From assembly GCA_910585645.1 (NCBI GenBank), contig CAJUFP010000009.1, positions 4,111 to 68,110 of the forward strand: DNA of 64,000 nucleotides, given 5' to 3'. A model generated the notes under the pieces. It worked only from the letters and a program-made list of their open reading frames with translations. It did no database searches and was not told the DNA's origin. The stretch is from an uncultured Hungatella sp. Its GTDB lineage: Bacteria > Bacillota > Clostridia > Lachnospirales > Lachnospiraceae. Made by a program: the position numbers and the translations under genes. Numbering within the stretch: position 1 is the first letter of the stretch; every line of letters starts with the position of its first letter. Of this stretch, positions 8,095 through 17,075 are shown piece by piece.

Positions 8095-9127
8095 TCCGGC
8101 GGGGAAACCGGAAGGCGACGCTCCCATAACAAACCCAAAAAGCAAAGCTGCTCTGGTGGTTGTATCCCTGGGAGCGGACAGGGCGTCCCAGATCTACAAG
8201 TACCTTAGCGAGGAAGATATCGAGGAGCTTACATACGAGGTGGCAAAGCTGGGAAAGACCACGAACACACAGGTCGAGACCACGCTGGATGAATTTTATA
8301 AATTGTGCCTTACCCATAAGATGATGACCGACGGCGGCCTGGATTATGCCAGGAACGTACTGGAGAAAGCTTTCGGTGAATCCACGGCCAGAAATCTTTT
8401 GGAGAAGGTGTCAAAGACTCTCCAGTCCAAGCCGTTTAACTTCTTTATGAAGGGAGACCCCAAAGCCCTCCTGTCCCTTTTGCAGAACGAGAGGCCGCAG
8501 GTTATTGCTTTGATCATGGCTTATATGGACGCGGAACAGGCGGCTCAGGTGCTGGAGCAGCTTCCGGACGAGAAGAGGATCCTTACTGTGGAGAGCATGG
8601 CCCGCATGGACCGTGTTTCCCCCGAGGCCATTGCTATTGTGGAGGAGGAGATGAAGAGGAAGTTTGCTACGATTATCACCAGTGAGGATAACATGAACCT
8701 TGGCGGCGTGGACTATGTGGCGGACATGATGAACCACATCGACCGCGGAAGCGAGCGGAAGATCTTCGAGGAATTGGACAAAAGAAATCCGGAGCTGTCC
8801 CAGAGCATTCGGGAGAAGATGTTTGTGTTCGAGAATATCCTGGATATGGACGACAGATCCGTACAGCGTTTTGTCAGGGACTGCGACAGCAAGGATGTGG
8901 TGTTTGCCCTCAAGGGTTCTTCGGAAGATATGAAAGCTACGTTCTTCCGAAATATGTCTAAACGTATGGCAGAGTCTGTCCGGGCCGACTTAGAGATCAC
9001 TACCAATGTCAAGAGAAAAGACGTGGAGGAAGCTCAGCAGCGTATTGTTAACATTATCCGCAGATTGGAAGATCAGGGCGAAGTGATCATCAAGAAGGGA
9101 GGAGCGGATGATGATATCATCCTCTAA
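8060..9127 (+). CDS. fliG: Flagellar motor switch protein FliG
   Basis: A 355-residue C-ring rotor protein that transmits torque from the stator. The N-terminal, middle and C-terminal domains are all present. The C-terminal torque helix has the alternating charges DDRSVQRFVRDCDSKDVV. In the middle domain the family motif EHPQ, which contacts FliM, reads ERPQ, a His-to-Arg change at the second position. The start lies inside fliF and follows GGAGGTAGACGG. The stop overlaps fliH by 20 bases. The about 25-residue N-terminal extension before the conserved region is poorly ordered in composition. Confidence 0.93.
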   Translation: MAEANVPAEASNPAGKPEGDAPITNPKSKAALVVVSLGADRASQIYKYLSEEDIEELTYEVAKLGKTTNTQVETTLDEFYKLCLTHKMMTDGGLDYARNVLEKAFGESTARNLLEKVSKTLQSKPFNFFMKGDPKALLSLLQNERPQVIALIMAYMDAEQAAQVLEQLPDEKRILTVESMARMDRVSPEAIAIVEEEMKRKFATIITSEDNMNLGGVDYVADMMNHIDRGSERKIFEELDKRNPELSQSIREKMFVFENILDMDDRSVQRFVRDCDSKDVVFALKGSSEDMKATFFRNMSKRMAESVRADLEITTNVKRKDVEEAQQRIVNIIRRLEDQGEVIIKKGGADDDIIL

Positions 9128-9995
9128 GCGGGTGATCAAACAGCCGGAACGGTTGGGAAGCGGGGCCATCGAAACATACCTCCCCCCCACAGAGCAGTTT
9201 ATCAGCAGCCGGGTGACGCCGCGGGCTCCCGTATTTCCCCGGTACACCCCGGAAGGGGTGAGGGCGGACGATCTGGAACTGGCTTTGAAGGAGACGGCAT
9301 CGACTTTGCCGGAGGAGGAAGAGGTCCTGGGAGAGGTTCCGGAACATTCTGGGGAGGAGAGATCCCAAAACTGGAGAGAGGAAGAGGCCAGGATTCTGGA
9401 GGACGCCAAAAGGGAGGCGGAGCAGATTCTGGAAGAGGCGAGAAGACAGGCGGACGAGGAGTACACAAGGGCTTTTGAGGATGGCCGTCAGGAAGGCTAT
9501 GCCAGCGGCTATGAGGAAGGCAGGCAGAGCGCCGAGAGAGAGTTTCGGGATGAGATCGAAGATCATCTTCATGAGTTTGAGGAAGATATGCGAAAAGCCC
9601 TGGACGCTGTGGACACAGCCAGAAAGAATTGTCTCCACACATATCTGGAGGAGCTGAAAGACTGCGCCATCGCCATAGGGGAAAAAGTGATCCATATCAG
9701 CCTCAGATCCAGCGGGGAGGTCATCAAGCAGATGATCATATCCGCCACGGAGAAACTGAAGAAGACGGCATGGGTCAAGATCTACATGGATAAGTATGAC
9801 TATGACATGATGATGGAGGCTGACGCCGGGGTTATTGACGAACTCTCCCATCTGTCGGATAACATCAAGTTTATCGTCATGGATAAAGAGGACAGAGGAA
9901 GCTGTATCATCGAGATGCCGGAGGAGATCGTGGATGTCAGCGTCAATACACAGATCGAGAACATCAAGGATATACTGGAGAATGTAAGGATATAG
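9108..9995 (+). CDS. fliH: Flagellar export apparatus protein FliH
   Basis: A 295-residue regulator of the FliI export ATPase. The centre is a long charged coiled coil (about residues 85-180), including the glycine-spaced segment EDGRQEGYASGYEEGRQ typical of FliH. The C-terminal globular part (about 185-295), with KVIHISLRSSGEVIKQMI, resembles the V-ATPase E-subunit-like FliH domain. Start ATG ATG follows GGGAGGAG inside fliG. Identification rests on composition, the glycine pattern and position immediately before fliI. Confidence 0.85.
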   Translation: MMISSSKRVIKQPERLGSGAIETYLPPTEQFISSRVTPRAPVFPRYTPEGVRADDLELALKETASTLPEEEEVLGEVPEHSGEERSQNWREEEARILEDAKREAEQILEEARRQADEEYTRAFEDGRQEGYASGYEEGRQSAEREFRDEIEDHLHEFEEDMRKALDAVDTARKNCLHTYLEELKDCAIAIGEKVIHISLRSSGEVIKQMIISATEKLKKTAWVKIYMDKYDYDMMMEADAGVIDELSHLSDNIKFIVMDKEDRGSCIIEMPEEIVDVSVNTQIENIKDILENVRI

Positions 9996-10020
9996 AGAAA
10001 AGAGGAGCAGGGAGTCTCAT

Positions 10021-11322
10021 ATGTTTGAAAAGATACCTCAGCTGATCGCCAAGTCAGAGACGGTCAGCCACATCGGAAAAATCGAAAACGTAGTGGGAAT
10101 GTCCATGGAGGCTTCCGGCGGCCGCTCCAGCATCGGGGATATCGTAATGATATACAACGAAGAGCAGAACCGCCAGATGCCTGCGGAGGTGGTAGGGTTT
10201 AAGGACGGCAAGATCCAGCTTATGACCTATGAGGCCACCAGCGGGATCGCCTCGGGCAGTTTTGTCCGCAATACCCGCCACAGACTGAAGGTTCCGGTAG
10301 GGGATTTTCTTCGGGGAAGGATCATCAATGCCATGGGGGAGCCTATAGACGGAGGGCCTCCGATTCAGTCCGCCAGGCATTACACCGTGCAGAGCCCTTA
10401 TATCAATCCTCTGAACCGTCCGCCCATCCGGGAGAGACTGGAGTTTGGCGTCAAGGCCATAGACGGCCTCAACACCATCGGGAAAGGCCAGAGGATCGGG
10501 ATCTTTGCCGGTTCCGGTGTTGGAAAGAGTACCCTTATGGGGATGATTGCCAAGAATGTCAAGACAGATATCAATGTGATCGCTCTGGTAGGTGAGCGTG
10601 GCCGCGAGGTGCTGGAATTTGTCCAAAAGGATCTGGGCGAGGAGGGCATGAAGCGGTCCGTGCTGGTGGTGGCTACCTCAGACCAGCCGGCTATGCTCAG
10701 GATGAAGTGTCCTCTGGTGGCAACGACCATTGCCGAGTATTTTAAGGATCAGGGTTATGACGTGCTGCTGATGATGGATTCCCTTACCAGATATGCCATG
10801 GCCCAGAGAGAGATCGGTCTGGCCATTGGGGAACCGCCCATTGCCAGAGGCTACACCCCGTCTATCTACGCGGAGTTCCCCAAGCTGTTGGAGCGAAGCG
10901 GTAATTTTGACAGAGGTTCTATCACAGGAGTTTACACGGTCCTGGTGGAAGGCGATGACACCAACGAGCCTATCTCCGATACGGTGCGCGGTATTCTGGA
11001 CGGTCATATTGTCCTAAGCCGCCAGCTGGCCAATGAAAACCATTTCCCGGCCATTGATATTGGGGCCAGCATCTCCCGTCTGATGGTGGAGATCGTGCCA
11101 AAGGAGCACCAGAAAGCAGCGTCCAGGTTCCGAAACCTTTTGGGGATCTATCAGAAGAACGCGGATCTGATCTCCATCGGAGCCTATAAGAGAGGCAATA
11201 ATCCGGCATTGGATGAAGCGGTTTCCAGAATCGAGGCAATAAACGGATTTCTGCAGCAGGGGATCGGGGAGAGTTTCAGCTATGACGAGACTCTGGAGCG
11301 CATTAGAGCTATTACAGGCTGA
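10021..11322 (+). CDS. fliI: Flagellum-specific export ATPase FliI
   Basis: A 433-residue ATPase of the flagellar type III export gate, related to F1-beta. The Walker A motif GSGVGKST lies at about residues 164-171. LVGERGREV, the Walker B segment LLMMDSLTRYAMAQREIGLA and GEPPIARGYTPS are all present. The length is standard. It follows fliH after 25 bases, with GAGGAGCAGGGAG before the ATG. It should form a complex with FliH and FliJ. Confidence 0.95.
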   Translation: MFEKIPQLIAKSETVSHIGKIENVVGMSMEASGGRSSIGDIVMIYNEEQNRQMPAEVVGFKDGKIQLMTYEATSGIASGSFVRNTRHRLKVPVGDFLRGRIINAMGEPIDGGPPIQSARHYTVQSPYINPLNRPPIRERLEFGVKAIDGLNTIGKGQRIGIFAGSGVGKSTLMGMIAKNVKTDINVIALVGERGREVLEFVQKDLGEEGMKRSVLVVATSDQPAMLRMKCPLVATTIAEYFKDQGYDVLLMMDSLTRYAMAQREIGLAIGEPPIARGYTPSIYAEFPKLLERSGNFDRGSITGVYTVLVEGDDTNEPISDTVRGILDGHIVLSRQLANENHFPAIDIGASISRLMVEIVPKEHQKAASRFRNLLGIYQKNADLISIGAYKRGNNPALDEAVSRIEAINGFLQQGIGESFSYDETLERIRAITG

Positions 11323-11345
11323 TTCTGATACCGGAGGAGTACAAA

Positions 11346-11804
11346 GTGAAACAGTTTCAATACAGATTGGAGACCGTGCTGGACTACAAGACCCAGGTTC
11401 TGGATAATCTGAAGACAGAACATGCGGTGATTATCCAGAGTGTAAACAGAAAGCAGGAAGAGATCCGCGGCTTGCACCAGGAATTGAGCGGGATGGAAAG
11501 TGAATTTGACAGGACAAAAGAAGCCGGAGCCACCATACAGAACTACCGGCTATTTGATATGTGCATCGGCCGCATGGAAGAGATCATAGATGAAGAGAAG
11601 GAACGCCTGCAGGTTTTGAGAAAGCAGGAGGAAGCCAAGAAACAGGAAGTGATCACCGCGAAGGTGGATACTTCTAAATTTGAGAAGTTAAAGGACAGGA
11701 AGTTCAGGGAGTATCAGAAAGAAGCAGCGAAAGCCGACGAGACGTTTATCGAGGAGTTTGTCTCCAACACATCTCTGCGGATCCGCCATCAGCACAGAGG
11801 ATAG
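11346..11804 (+). CDS. fliJ: Flagellar export protein FliJ
   Basis: A 152-residue, almost entirely helical coiled-coil protein, beginning FQYRLETVLDYKTQVLDNLKTEHAVI, as is typical of FliJ. It is the central stalk of the FliI hexamer and an export chaperone. The start is GTG at 11346 behind GGAGGAG. The position between fliI and fliK supports the call, although sequence conservation in this family is low. Confidence 0.85.
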   Translation: MKQFQYRLETVLDYKTQVLDNLKTEHAVIIQSVNRKQEEIRGLHQELSGMESEFDRTKEAGATIQNYRLFDMCIGRMEEIIDEEKERLQVLRKQEEAKKQEVITAKVDTSKFEKLKDRKFREYQKEAAKADETFIEEFVSNTSLRIRHQHRG

Positions 11805-11884
11805 GCAGAGGTGTCATGACTTTGACGGTCACAGCCAAAAGCTGTTGATCATAGATATTAATGTAAAGAAAGGAGGGAGATACC

Positions 11885-13051
11885 ATGGAGGCAGTTAAAA
11901 TGCCAAGCACTACCCAGGTGAAAGGCCAGGTAAGAACCACATCCCCGGACGCGCCTAAGGGGAGCGATGAATTTATGAAGCTTCTCCAGGTGAAGAAAGA
12001 TCAGGCTAAGCCGGATAAAGCTGAGGAAAAACCCACAGACGGCAAAGACGGTCAAAAGGATGTGGACAGTGTATCCCAGGGCAAGAAGGAAGATCCCAAG
12101 GACACAAAGGAACAGGAAGTTGCCGATAACACGGTTGTGGACCAGGACGCTCTCTTGCAGGCAGCGATGCAGCAGACAGCGGCCCAGATGGCAGGGATCG
12201 TCACAGTGGAATCACCGGCATCAGAGGAAGTCGCTGCAGGGGACGAGATCGCGGTTGCCCTGACCACAGAGGACGCGGCGCCTCTTCCGGAAGCGAGGCC
12301 TTCTGTTAAGGAGGAAGCGCAACCCGAGAAAGCAGAGCAGGATTTCGTAAAAGCGGCGGGGCAGCCACAGACCAGGGAGCAGGATTCCCAGGCAGCCACA
12401 GACCAGGGAGAGACTTTGCCAAAGCAGGAAGATTTTAGAGTTTCCAATGCTGGCAATGAGGTCAGGAGAGACCAGGAGGAGAGGCCTTACAAGGTTCAGA
12501 CAGAGGCAAAGCCCCAGGAGCCATCCAGGATGGAGGAGAAGACAGAAAGCGCGAACAGCGTCTACAGTCAGGAGACTCAGAAAGGGGAAACACAGCATGT
12601 GTTTGAGAGCCCCAGGACTGAGGAGGTTCCCTTAAAGACCAGCCAGGACACATTGCCCCAGGATCTGGGAAGGACGCTGGCGGACCGGCTTCCGGGAACC
12701 GGCAGGGAGCTTGTGGTGGAATTGGAACCGGCAAACCTTGGAAAACTGACCATCAAGATGGTTTACGAGGCAGGCAAAGCGGCGGTATCCATTATAGCCA
12801 CCAATCCCAAAACTCTGGAGATCCTGAACCAGAAGGCAGCGGAGATCGCAGGCATCCTGGAGGAGAAGACAGGGCAGGAGACCATCATCTACACGGAAGC
12901 GCCCCAGCAGGAAAGTCAGGAGGAGAATCCGGACCAGAATCATGGCAGACGGGGAGAAGGACAGGACCAGGAAGAGAGACATGGAGCCGGGGAAGAGAAA
13001 CGCCACGACGCGGAGTCCTTTGCCCAGCAGCTTCGGCTAGGTCTTGTGTAA
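11885..13051 (+). CDS. fliK: Flagellar hook-length control protein FliK
   Basis: A 388-residue secreted ruler protein. The first 270 residues are low-complexity and rich in Glu, Gln, Lys and Ala, as expected for the disordered ruler. The conserved C-terminal switch domain (about residues 270-345) contains LVVELEPANLGKLTIKM, which interacts with FlhB to change export specificity. A Glu/Gln/Arg-rich tail follows. The ATG is preceded by AAAGGAGGGAG. The short imperfect repeat around TREQDSQAATDQGE hints at internal duplication in the ruler. Confidence 0.88.
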   Translation: MEAVKMPSTTQVKGQVRTTSPDAPKGSDEFMKLLQVKKDQAKPDKAEEKPTDGKDGQKDVDSVSQGKKEDPKDTKEQEVADNTVVDQDALLQAAMQQTAAQMAGIVTVESPASEEVAAGDEIAVALTTEDAAPLPEARPSVKEEAQPEKAEQDFVKAAGQPQTREQDSQAATDQGETLPKQEDFRVSNAGNEVRRDQEERPYKVQTEAKPQEPSRMEEKTESANSVYSQETQKGETQHVFESPRTEEVPLKTSQDTLPQDLGRTLADRLPGTGRELVVELEPANLGKLTIKMVYEAGKAAVSIIATNPKTLEILNQKAAEIAGILEEKTGQETIIYTEAPQQESQEENPDQNHGRRGEGQDQEERHGAGEEKRHDAESFAQQLRLGLV

Positions 13052-13069
13052 GAGAAAGAAGGAGAGTAT

Positions 13070-13882
13070 ATGGCAAACAAATTAGGCGCCGTCAGCGGAA
13101 CCAGCACTCCTTACAAGACAGGTTCCTACACGGTAGAGCAGAATGATAAGAACACTTTATCCATGACAGGGTATTTTCAGCTGCTGGCCACTCAGCTTCA
13201 GAATCAGGATATGAACAATCCTATGGACAACAGCGAGCTTATGGCCCAGATGACCCAGATGGCAATGGTGCAGTCTATGACGTCCATGACAGAGGCTATG
13301 AAGAATTCCACAGCCATCAGTACCCAGACCTATGCGGCCAGTTTGGTAGGTCAGGAAGTGACTATGGCAGTAACAAAAGAAAATTCTTATGGACAAGAGA
13401 CGCCAGTAGATGTAAAATATGCTACAGTGGAGTGGGTCAACTTTACGTCCGGTGACCCTACCATCAAGCTGAAGGATGATCCAAAGGAGTATTCCCTGAC
13501 CCATCTGGTAGGTATGGGAAAAGTTCCTAATCCCTTTAAGGATCAGACGGGAGAGTCTTCCGGGACAGATACTGATGAGGACGGAGACAAAACACCGGGG
13601 ACCGGAGACGGAACCGATGAGCCTCAGACCACAACCAAGCTGGCAGGCCGCGCGGCAAGCTATACATCCAGACCGCCTGTGGCAGGGGACGTGGATGAGT
13701 CGGAGAACGAGAGGAGCTTCCTTGCCAATGTAAGCCAGGCAGCGGCTATGACCGCGGCGGCCAATCTGGCGAATCTGGATAAGGAGGATCTGAAAGAGCA
13801 GAGGAAGATGATAAAAGAGCTGGTCAGCAACGGCGCGTTCAGCAGCCCGGACCAGATTCCGGACCTTACCATCAGACGCTGA
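13070..13882 (+). CDS. flgD: Flagellar hook cap (hook assembly) protein FlgD
   Basis: A 270-residue hook capping protein. The conserved N-terminal part has GYFQLLATQLQNQDMNNPMDNSELMAQM followed by AMVQSM, the FlgD signature. The rest differs from classical FlgD. There is an acidic low-complexity stretch near residues 165-185 (TDTDEDGDKTPG), and the C-terminal third is helical and lacks an obvious Ig/Tudor-like fold. ATG 13070 follows AAGAAGGAG. It is placed correctly between fliK and the hook genes. Confidence 0.88.
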   Translation: MANKLGAVSGTSTPYKTGSYTVEQNDKNTLSMTGYFQLLATQLQNQDMNNPMDNSELMAQMTQMAMVQSMTSMTEAMKNSTAISTQTYAASLVGQEVTMAVTKENSYGQETPVDVKYATVEWVNFTSGDPTIKLKDDPKEYSLTHLVGMGKVPNPFKDQTGESSGTDTDEDGDKTPGTGDGTDEPQTTTKLAGRAASYTSRPPVAGDVDESENERSFLANVSQAAAMTAAANLANLDKEDLKEQRKMIKELVSNGAFSSPDQIPDLTIRR

Positions 13883-13923
13883 CGATCTTTTGAAGCAAAG
13901 GCATTTGGAAAGAAGGAAGTAAT

Positions 13924-14304
13924 ATGGGAGTAAATGGGGTAGGCTCTTTCGAGCGCAGACTATCCGGCATCCCCGGCCAGAACACCGCAGCACCTGGAAC
14001 GGGGGGGAATGATACAGGCTTTATGACGCTTCTCCAGGAACGGTCAAAGGTGGGCCTGAATTTTTCCAAACATGCCGCAAAAAGAATGAACGAGAGGGGC
14101 ATTGCGGTTGACAATCAGCTGATGAGCGATCTGGAACACGCCGTGGAAGGCGCCAGAAAGAAGGGCGCCAAAGATGTGGCTGTGATCGGAGCGCAGGGGG
14201 TATTTATTGTCAACGTGCCGAATAACACGGTGGTTACCACCATGGCTCAGAGTGATATGAGAGAGCGGGTTTTTACCAATATTGACAGCGCTGTCCTGAT
14301 GTAG
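13924..14304 (+). CDS. TIGR02530-type flagellar operon protein
   Basis: A 126-residue protein of the small family found between flgD and flgE in Firmicutes flagellar operons. The recognisable block is FSKHAAKRMNERGI, followed by a repressor-like helical segment and a C-terminal strand region with GVFIVNVPNNTVVTTM. The ATG follows AAGAAGGAAG. A role as hook assembly factor is assumed from position in the family; the biochemical function is not established. Confidence 0.8.
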   Translation: MGVNGVGSFERRLSGIPGQNTAAPGTGGNDTGFMTLLQERSKVGLNFSKHAAKRMNERGIAVDNQLMSDLEHAVEGARKKGAKDVAVIGAQGVFIVNVPNNTVVTTMAQSDMRERVFTNIDSAVLM

Positions 14305-14329
14305 CAGGACCTCGTATGAGGATGTTGAT

Positions 14330-14364
14330 TTCCCCTGTCTGACAGGCAGGGGAAGGGACAGGGA
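14330..14364 (+). promoter_or_regulatory. Leader hairpin with CsrA-like motif upstream of the first flgE
   Basis: TTCCCCTG (14330-14337) pairs with CAGGGGAA (14347-14354) across a 9-base loop and has no T-tail. It is followed by ACAGGGA (14358-14364), which fits the CsrA core ACARGGA. The hairpin ends 26 bases before the start codon. A similar arrangement precedes the second flgE. A role in mRNA stability or CsrA control is an inference. Confidence 0.4.
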
Positions 14365-14379
14365 AAGGAAAAGAAAAAG

Positions 14380-15393
14380 ATGTTAAGAGCAATGGATTCA
14401 GCGGTGGCAGGCCTTCGGTCCCACCAGAACAAGATGGATGTTGTGGGTCACAATATCGCGAATGTGAATACCTTTGGATTTAAGGCCCAGACATATACGT
14501 TTAAGGAGGCTATGTATCAGACTTCCACAGCGTCAACAGCAGGCGACAAGGCGGGCGGCGTCAATGCGGCTCAGTTTGGTTATGGTACGTTGATGGGAAG
14601 TATCGGCATGGATATGACAGCAAGTACGCCTTCCTATGTGGGGGGGTTCAACGCCAGTATAGATGGTGAGGGATTTTATATCACGGCACCTTCTAAATTG
14701 GGAGATGCAACAGCTGGTATAGATGCTACAAAATTTAAAGAATATGATTTCGATTATACCAGAGTAGGGCAATTTTTGTTGGACAGCAACGGCTATGTTG
14801 TCGATGCAAATGGTAATTTTGTGTACGGATTCCAGAAGACAGGTGTAGATACCAACGGCGAGGATACTTTTGATGCTGCTTTAAAACCTTTGCGTGTGCC
14901 TAAAGTTACGGTAGATGCTACTGATCCAACGAAGATTACGGAGACAATTACGGTAAGCGATAAGCAGGAAGATGCATCTACTTCTGTCACGATTCAGATC
15001 AATAATGCCGGAATTATTACAGCAAGTGTCAAGTATGAAAAGAAACCTGCTGATACAACGACCAAGCCGCCTACACCTGCTGAGTATGATACCAAGGTTT
15101 GTACATTGGGGAAAGTAGCTATTGCCACATTCCAAAACCCCAATGGTGTCAGCAAAGCTGGTGGAAACTATTATAAGGCGACTAAAAATGATAATACCGG
15201 TGCTGGAATTGCGGCAGCTCCTGGTGACGCAGGCACATCAACCCTTATGGGCGGGTTTATTGAATCCTCCAATGTGGACCTTGCCAAAGAGTTTGCTGAT
15301 ATGATTACCACCCACAGAGGTTTCCAGGCCAATTCAAAGATGATTACGGTCAGCGACGAGATGTTGTCAGATCTTGTTGCTATGAAGCGGTAA
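14380..15393 (+). CDS. flgE: Flagellar hook protein FlgE, first tandem copy
   Basis: A 337-residue hook subunit, exported and polymerised beyond the rod. The N-terminal MLRAMDSAVAGLRSHQNK and GHNIANVNTFGFK form the rod/hook signature. The C-terminal DMITTHRGFQANSKMITVSDEML is the classic FlgE end helix. The central domain (about residues 95-290) is variable and Thr/Asp rich. The next gene is a second copy with the same ends. At 337 residues it is shorter than enteric FlgE. Confidence 0.93.
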   Translation: MLRAMDSAVAGLRSHQNKMDVVGHNIANVNTFGFKAQTYTFKEAMYQTSTASTAGDKAGGVNAAQFGYGTLMGSIGMDMTASTPSYVGGFNASIDGEGFYITAPSKLGDATAGIDATKFKEYDFDYTRVGQFLLDSNGYVVDANGNFVYGFQKTGVDTNGEDTFDAALKPLRVPKVTVDATDPTKITETITVSDKQEDASTSVTIQINNAGIITASVKYEKKPADTTTKPPTPAEYDTKVCTLGKVAIATFQNPNGVSKAGGNYYKATKNDNTGAGIAAAPGDAGTSTLMGGFIESSNVDLAKEFADMITTHRGFQANSKMITVSDEMLSDLVAMKR

Positions 15394-15576
15394 AGTTTCT
15401 GAGATAATTGGAGCCATCTGATTCTGTGGGACCTTGTTTGTAAGGTAAATAGACAATTTAGTCATTGCGAAGACATAAAATATAATTCCTATTCTGATGA
15501 TTTTAAGACTTTCAAAATTAACAGAGTTTGTTCTTTCTGTCGTTTGGACAGAAAACAGGATGAGGAAAGGAATATT
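15394..15576 (+). promoter_or_regulatory. Spacer between the two flgE copies with a leader hairpin
   Basis: There is no gene here. TTTCTGTC (15534-15541) pairs with GACAGAAA (15547-15554) across a 5-base loop. The hairpin ends 23 bases before flgE copy 2 and is followed by ACAGGATGAGGAAAGG, which contains GGA triplets and the ribosome site. A TATAAT at 15481-15486 has no convincing -35, so a promoter for the second copy is unproven. Confidence 0.4.
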
Positions 15577-16563
15577 ATGTTAAGAGCAATGGATTCAGCG
15601 GTGGCAGGCCTTCGGTCCCACCAGAATAAGATGGATGTAGTAGGACACAATATCGCGAATGTAAATACATTTGGGTTTAAAGCACAGACATATACATTTA
15701 AAGAAGCTATGTATCAGACTTCCACATCCTCCACAAACGGAACTAAGGAAAGTGGAGGTGTCAATGCGTCACAGTATGGGTATGGTACTTTGATGGGTAG
15801 CATTGGCATGGATATGACGGCAAGCACACCGTCATATGTAGGTGGATTTAATGCCAGTATAGATGGAGAAGGTTTTTTTATTACAAAGGCTTCAAAATCT
15901 ACAGTAACAAATAACAGTACAGCTATTAAAAAAGCTGAATTTCAATTAAGCAGGGTTGGACAGTTTTTGTTGGATAATAATGGCTATGTTGTAGATGCAA
16001 ACGGAAATTTTGTATATGGATTTCGGTGGCTGAAAGACGCAGAGACTACTGGCACTGGTGCGGATGCCGTGACCACTCCGATGCAGTTTGAAACGGATTT
16101 AAAGCCGTTGCGTGTTCCGTTAGTTTCTACTACGGGTGTTCCTAAAATCAGTGATGACGAGGGAGAAGATAAAGCGTCTCAGTCCGTAACCGTTCAAATT
16201 AATAATGCTGGTGTTATCACTGCTTCGGTCAAATATAAGAAGGCAGATGGCACCATGGACAAAAAGGTAGTCACATTAGGAGAAGTAGGCATTGCGACTT
16301 TCCAGAACCCTAATGGTGTAACCAAGGCAGGTGGCAACTATTATACAGTGAATGATTCGGATAACTCAGGTCTTGCGGTGGCGGCTGCTCCCGGTCAGGC
16401 TGGTACTTCGACTCTTATGGGCGGATTTTTGGAGGCCTCCAACGTAGACCTTGCCAAAGAGTTTTCCGACATGATCACCACCCACAGAGGTTTCCAGGCC
16501 AACTCCAAGATGATCACGGTCAGCGACGAGATGCTGTCAGACCTGGTAGCCATGAAGCGTTAA
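15577..16563 (+). CDS. flgE: Flagellar hook protein FlgE, second tandem copy
   Basis: A 328-residue paralogue of the preceding gene. The first 45 residues are identical, and at DNA level the first 48 bases are identical to copy 1. The last roughly 30 residues also match. The central domain differs in sequence and is more AT-rich. ATG 15577 follows AGGAAAGG; an upstream in-frame ATG at 15544 lacks a ribosome site and would add residues absent from copy 1. Either a second hook subunit or a reservoir for recombination with copy 1. Confidence 0.9.
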   Translation: MLRAMDSAVAGLRSHQNKMDVVGHNIANVNTFGFKAQTYTFKEAMYQTSTSSTNGTKESGGVNASQYGYGTLMGSIGMDMTASTPSYVGGFNASIDGEGFFITKASKSTVTNNSTAIKKAEFQLSRVGQFLLDNNGYVVDANGNFVYGFRWLKDAETTGTGADAVTTPMQFETDLKPLRVPLVSTTGVPKISDDEGEDKASQSVTVQINNAGVITASVKYKKADGTMDKKVVTLGEVGIATFQNPNGVTKAGGNYYTVNDSDNSGLAVAAAPGQAGTSTLMGGFLEASNVDLAKEFSDMITTHRGFQANSKMITVSDEMLSDLVAMKR

Positions 16564-16836
16564 AACATGTAAATAACAATCAGTAGTTCAGCCGCCGCGC
16601 CAGGCAGAGGATGCGGTTGGTCCGGTATCTTTCCCTGACGCGGCTGACAATAAGACATAAAAGGACCTAAAACAGGGAATCAGAGTATGAGAAGGCGCAG
16701 AAGCAACGATCAGAGGATCATGGACAGAGCCAGACAGGCCCGCAGGGAGAGGATAAGCGGGGAGAGAAAGCGTGATAACTACGATCTCTCCCCTCAAAGC
16801 GGAGTGAGCCAGGAGGAACCCACTGGAGGGCAGAGA

Positions 16837-17034
16837 ATGATAAAGGTGACGCGGCTAAGCGGTGAAGTGTTGTATTTGAATATTTTTCAGATTGAATCAA
16901 TGGAATCAATACCCGAGACCAAGATCAAGATGATGAATGGCTATTATTACCTTGTAAAAGATTCCGAAGATTCGGTTAGGAAACAGATCAGGGAATGGTT
17001 TGGATATTTTGGCTCTTCGGGAGTACAGGGATAA
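16837..17034 (+). CDS. flbD: Flagellar protein FlbD
   Basis: A 65-residue FlbD-family protein (Pfam FlbD; not the Caulobacter regulator): MIKVTRLSGEVLYLN, then IESMESIPETKIKMMNG. It is a small conserved gene preceding motA in Firmicutes flagellar operons, with unclear function. ATG 16837 follows GGAGGGCAG. The reading frame stays open upstream to an ATG at 16687, which would add 50 very basic residues (RRRRSNDQR). That extension is unlike the family and is probably untranslated, though not excluded. The stretch 16564-16836 otherwise holds no recognised gene. Confidence 0.85.
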   Translation: MIKVTRLSGEVLYLNIFQIESMESIPETKIKMMNGYYYLVKDSEDSVRKQIREWFGYFGSSGVQG

Positions 17035-17075
17035 AATAAGCGTATCAGCAATTTTATGTAGGAGGAGAAAATGTA

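Noticed and set aside
9117..9851. 244-residue open frame antisense to fliH
   Set aside because: It is a shadow of the highly charged fliH coding strand, with no motif and no supporting context.
12122..12129. GCCGATAA inside fliK as a sigma-28 promoter
   Set aside because: It lies within coding sequence, has no TAAA upstream and no gene start that it would serve.
16687..16836. Basic 50-residue N-terminal extension of FlbD, or a separate small gene
   Set aside because: The conserved FlbD start at 16837 has a better ribosome site, and the extension has arginine-rich composition unlike the family. It is noted in the FlbD entry but not called.
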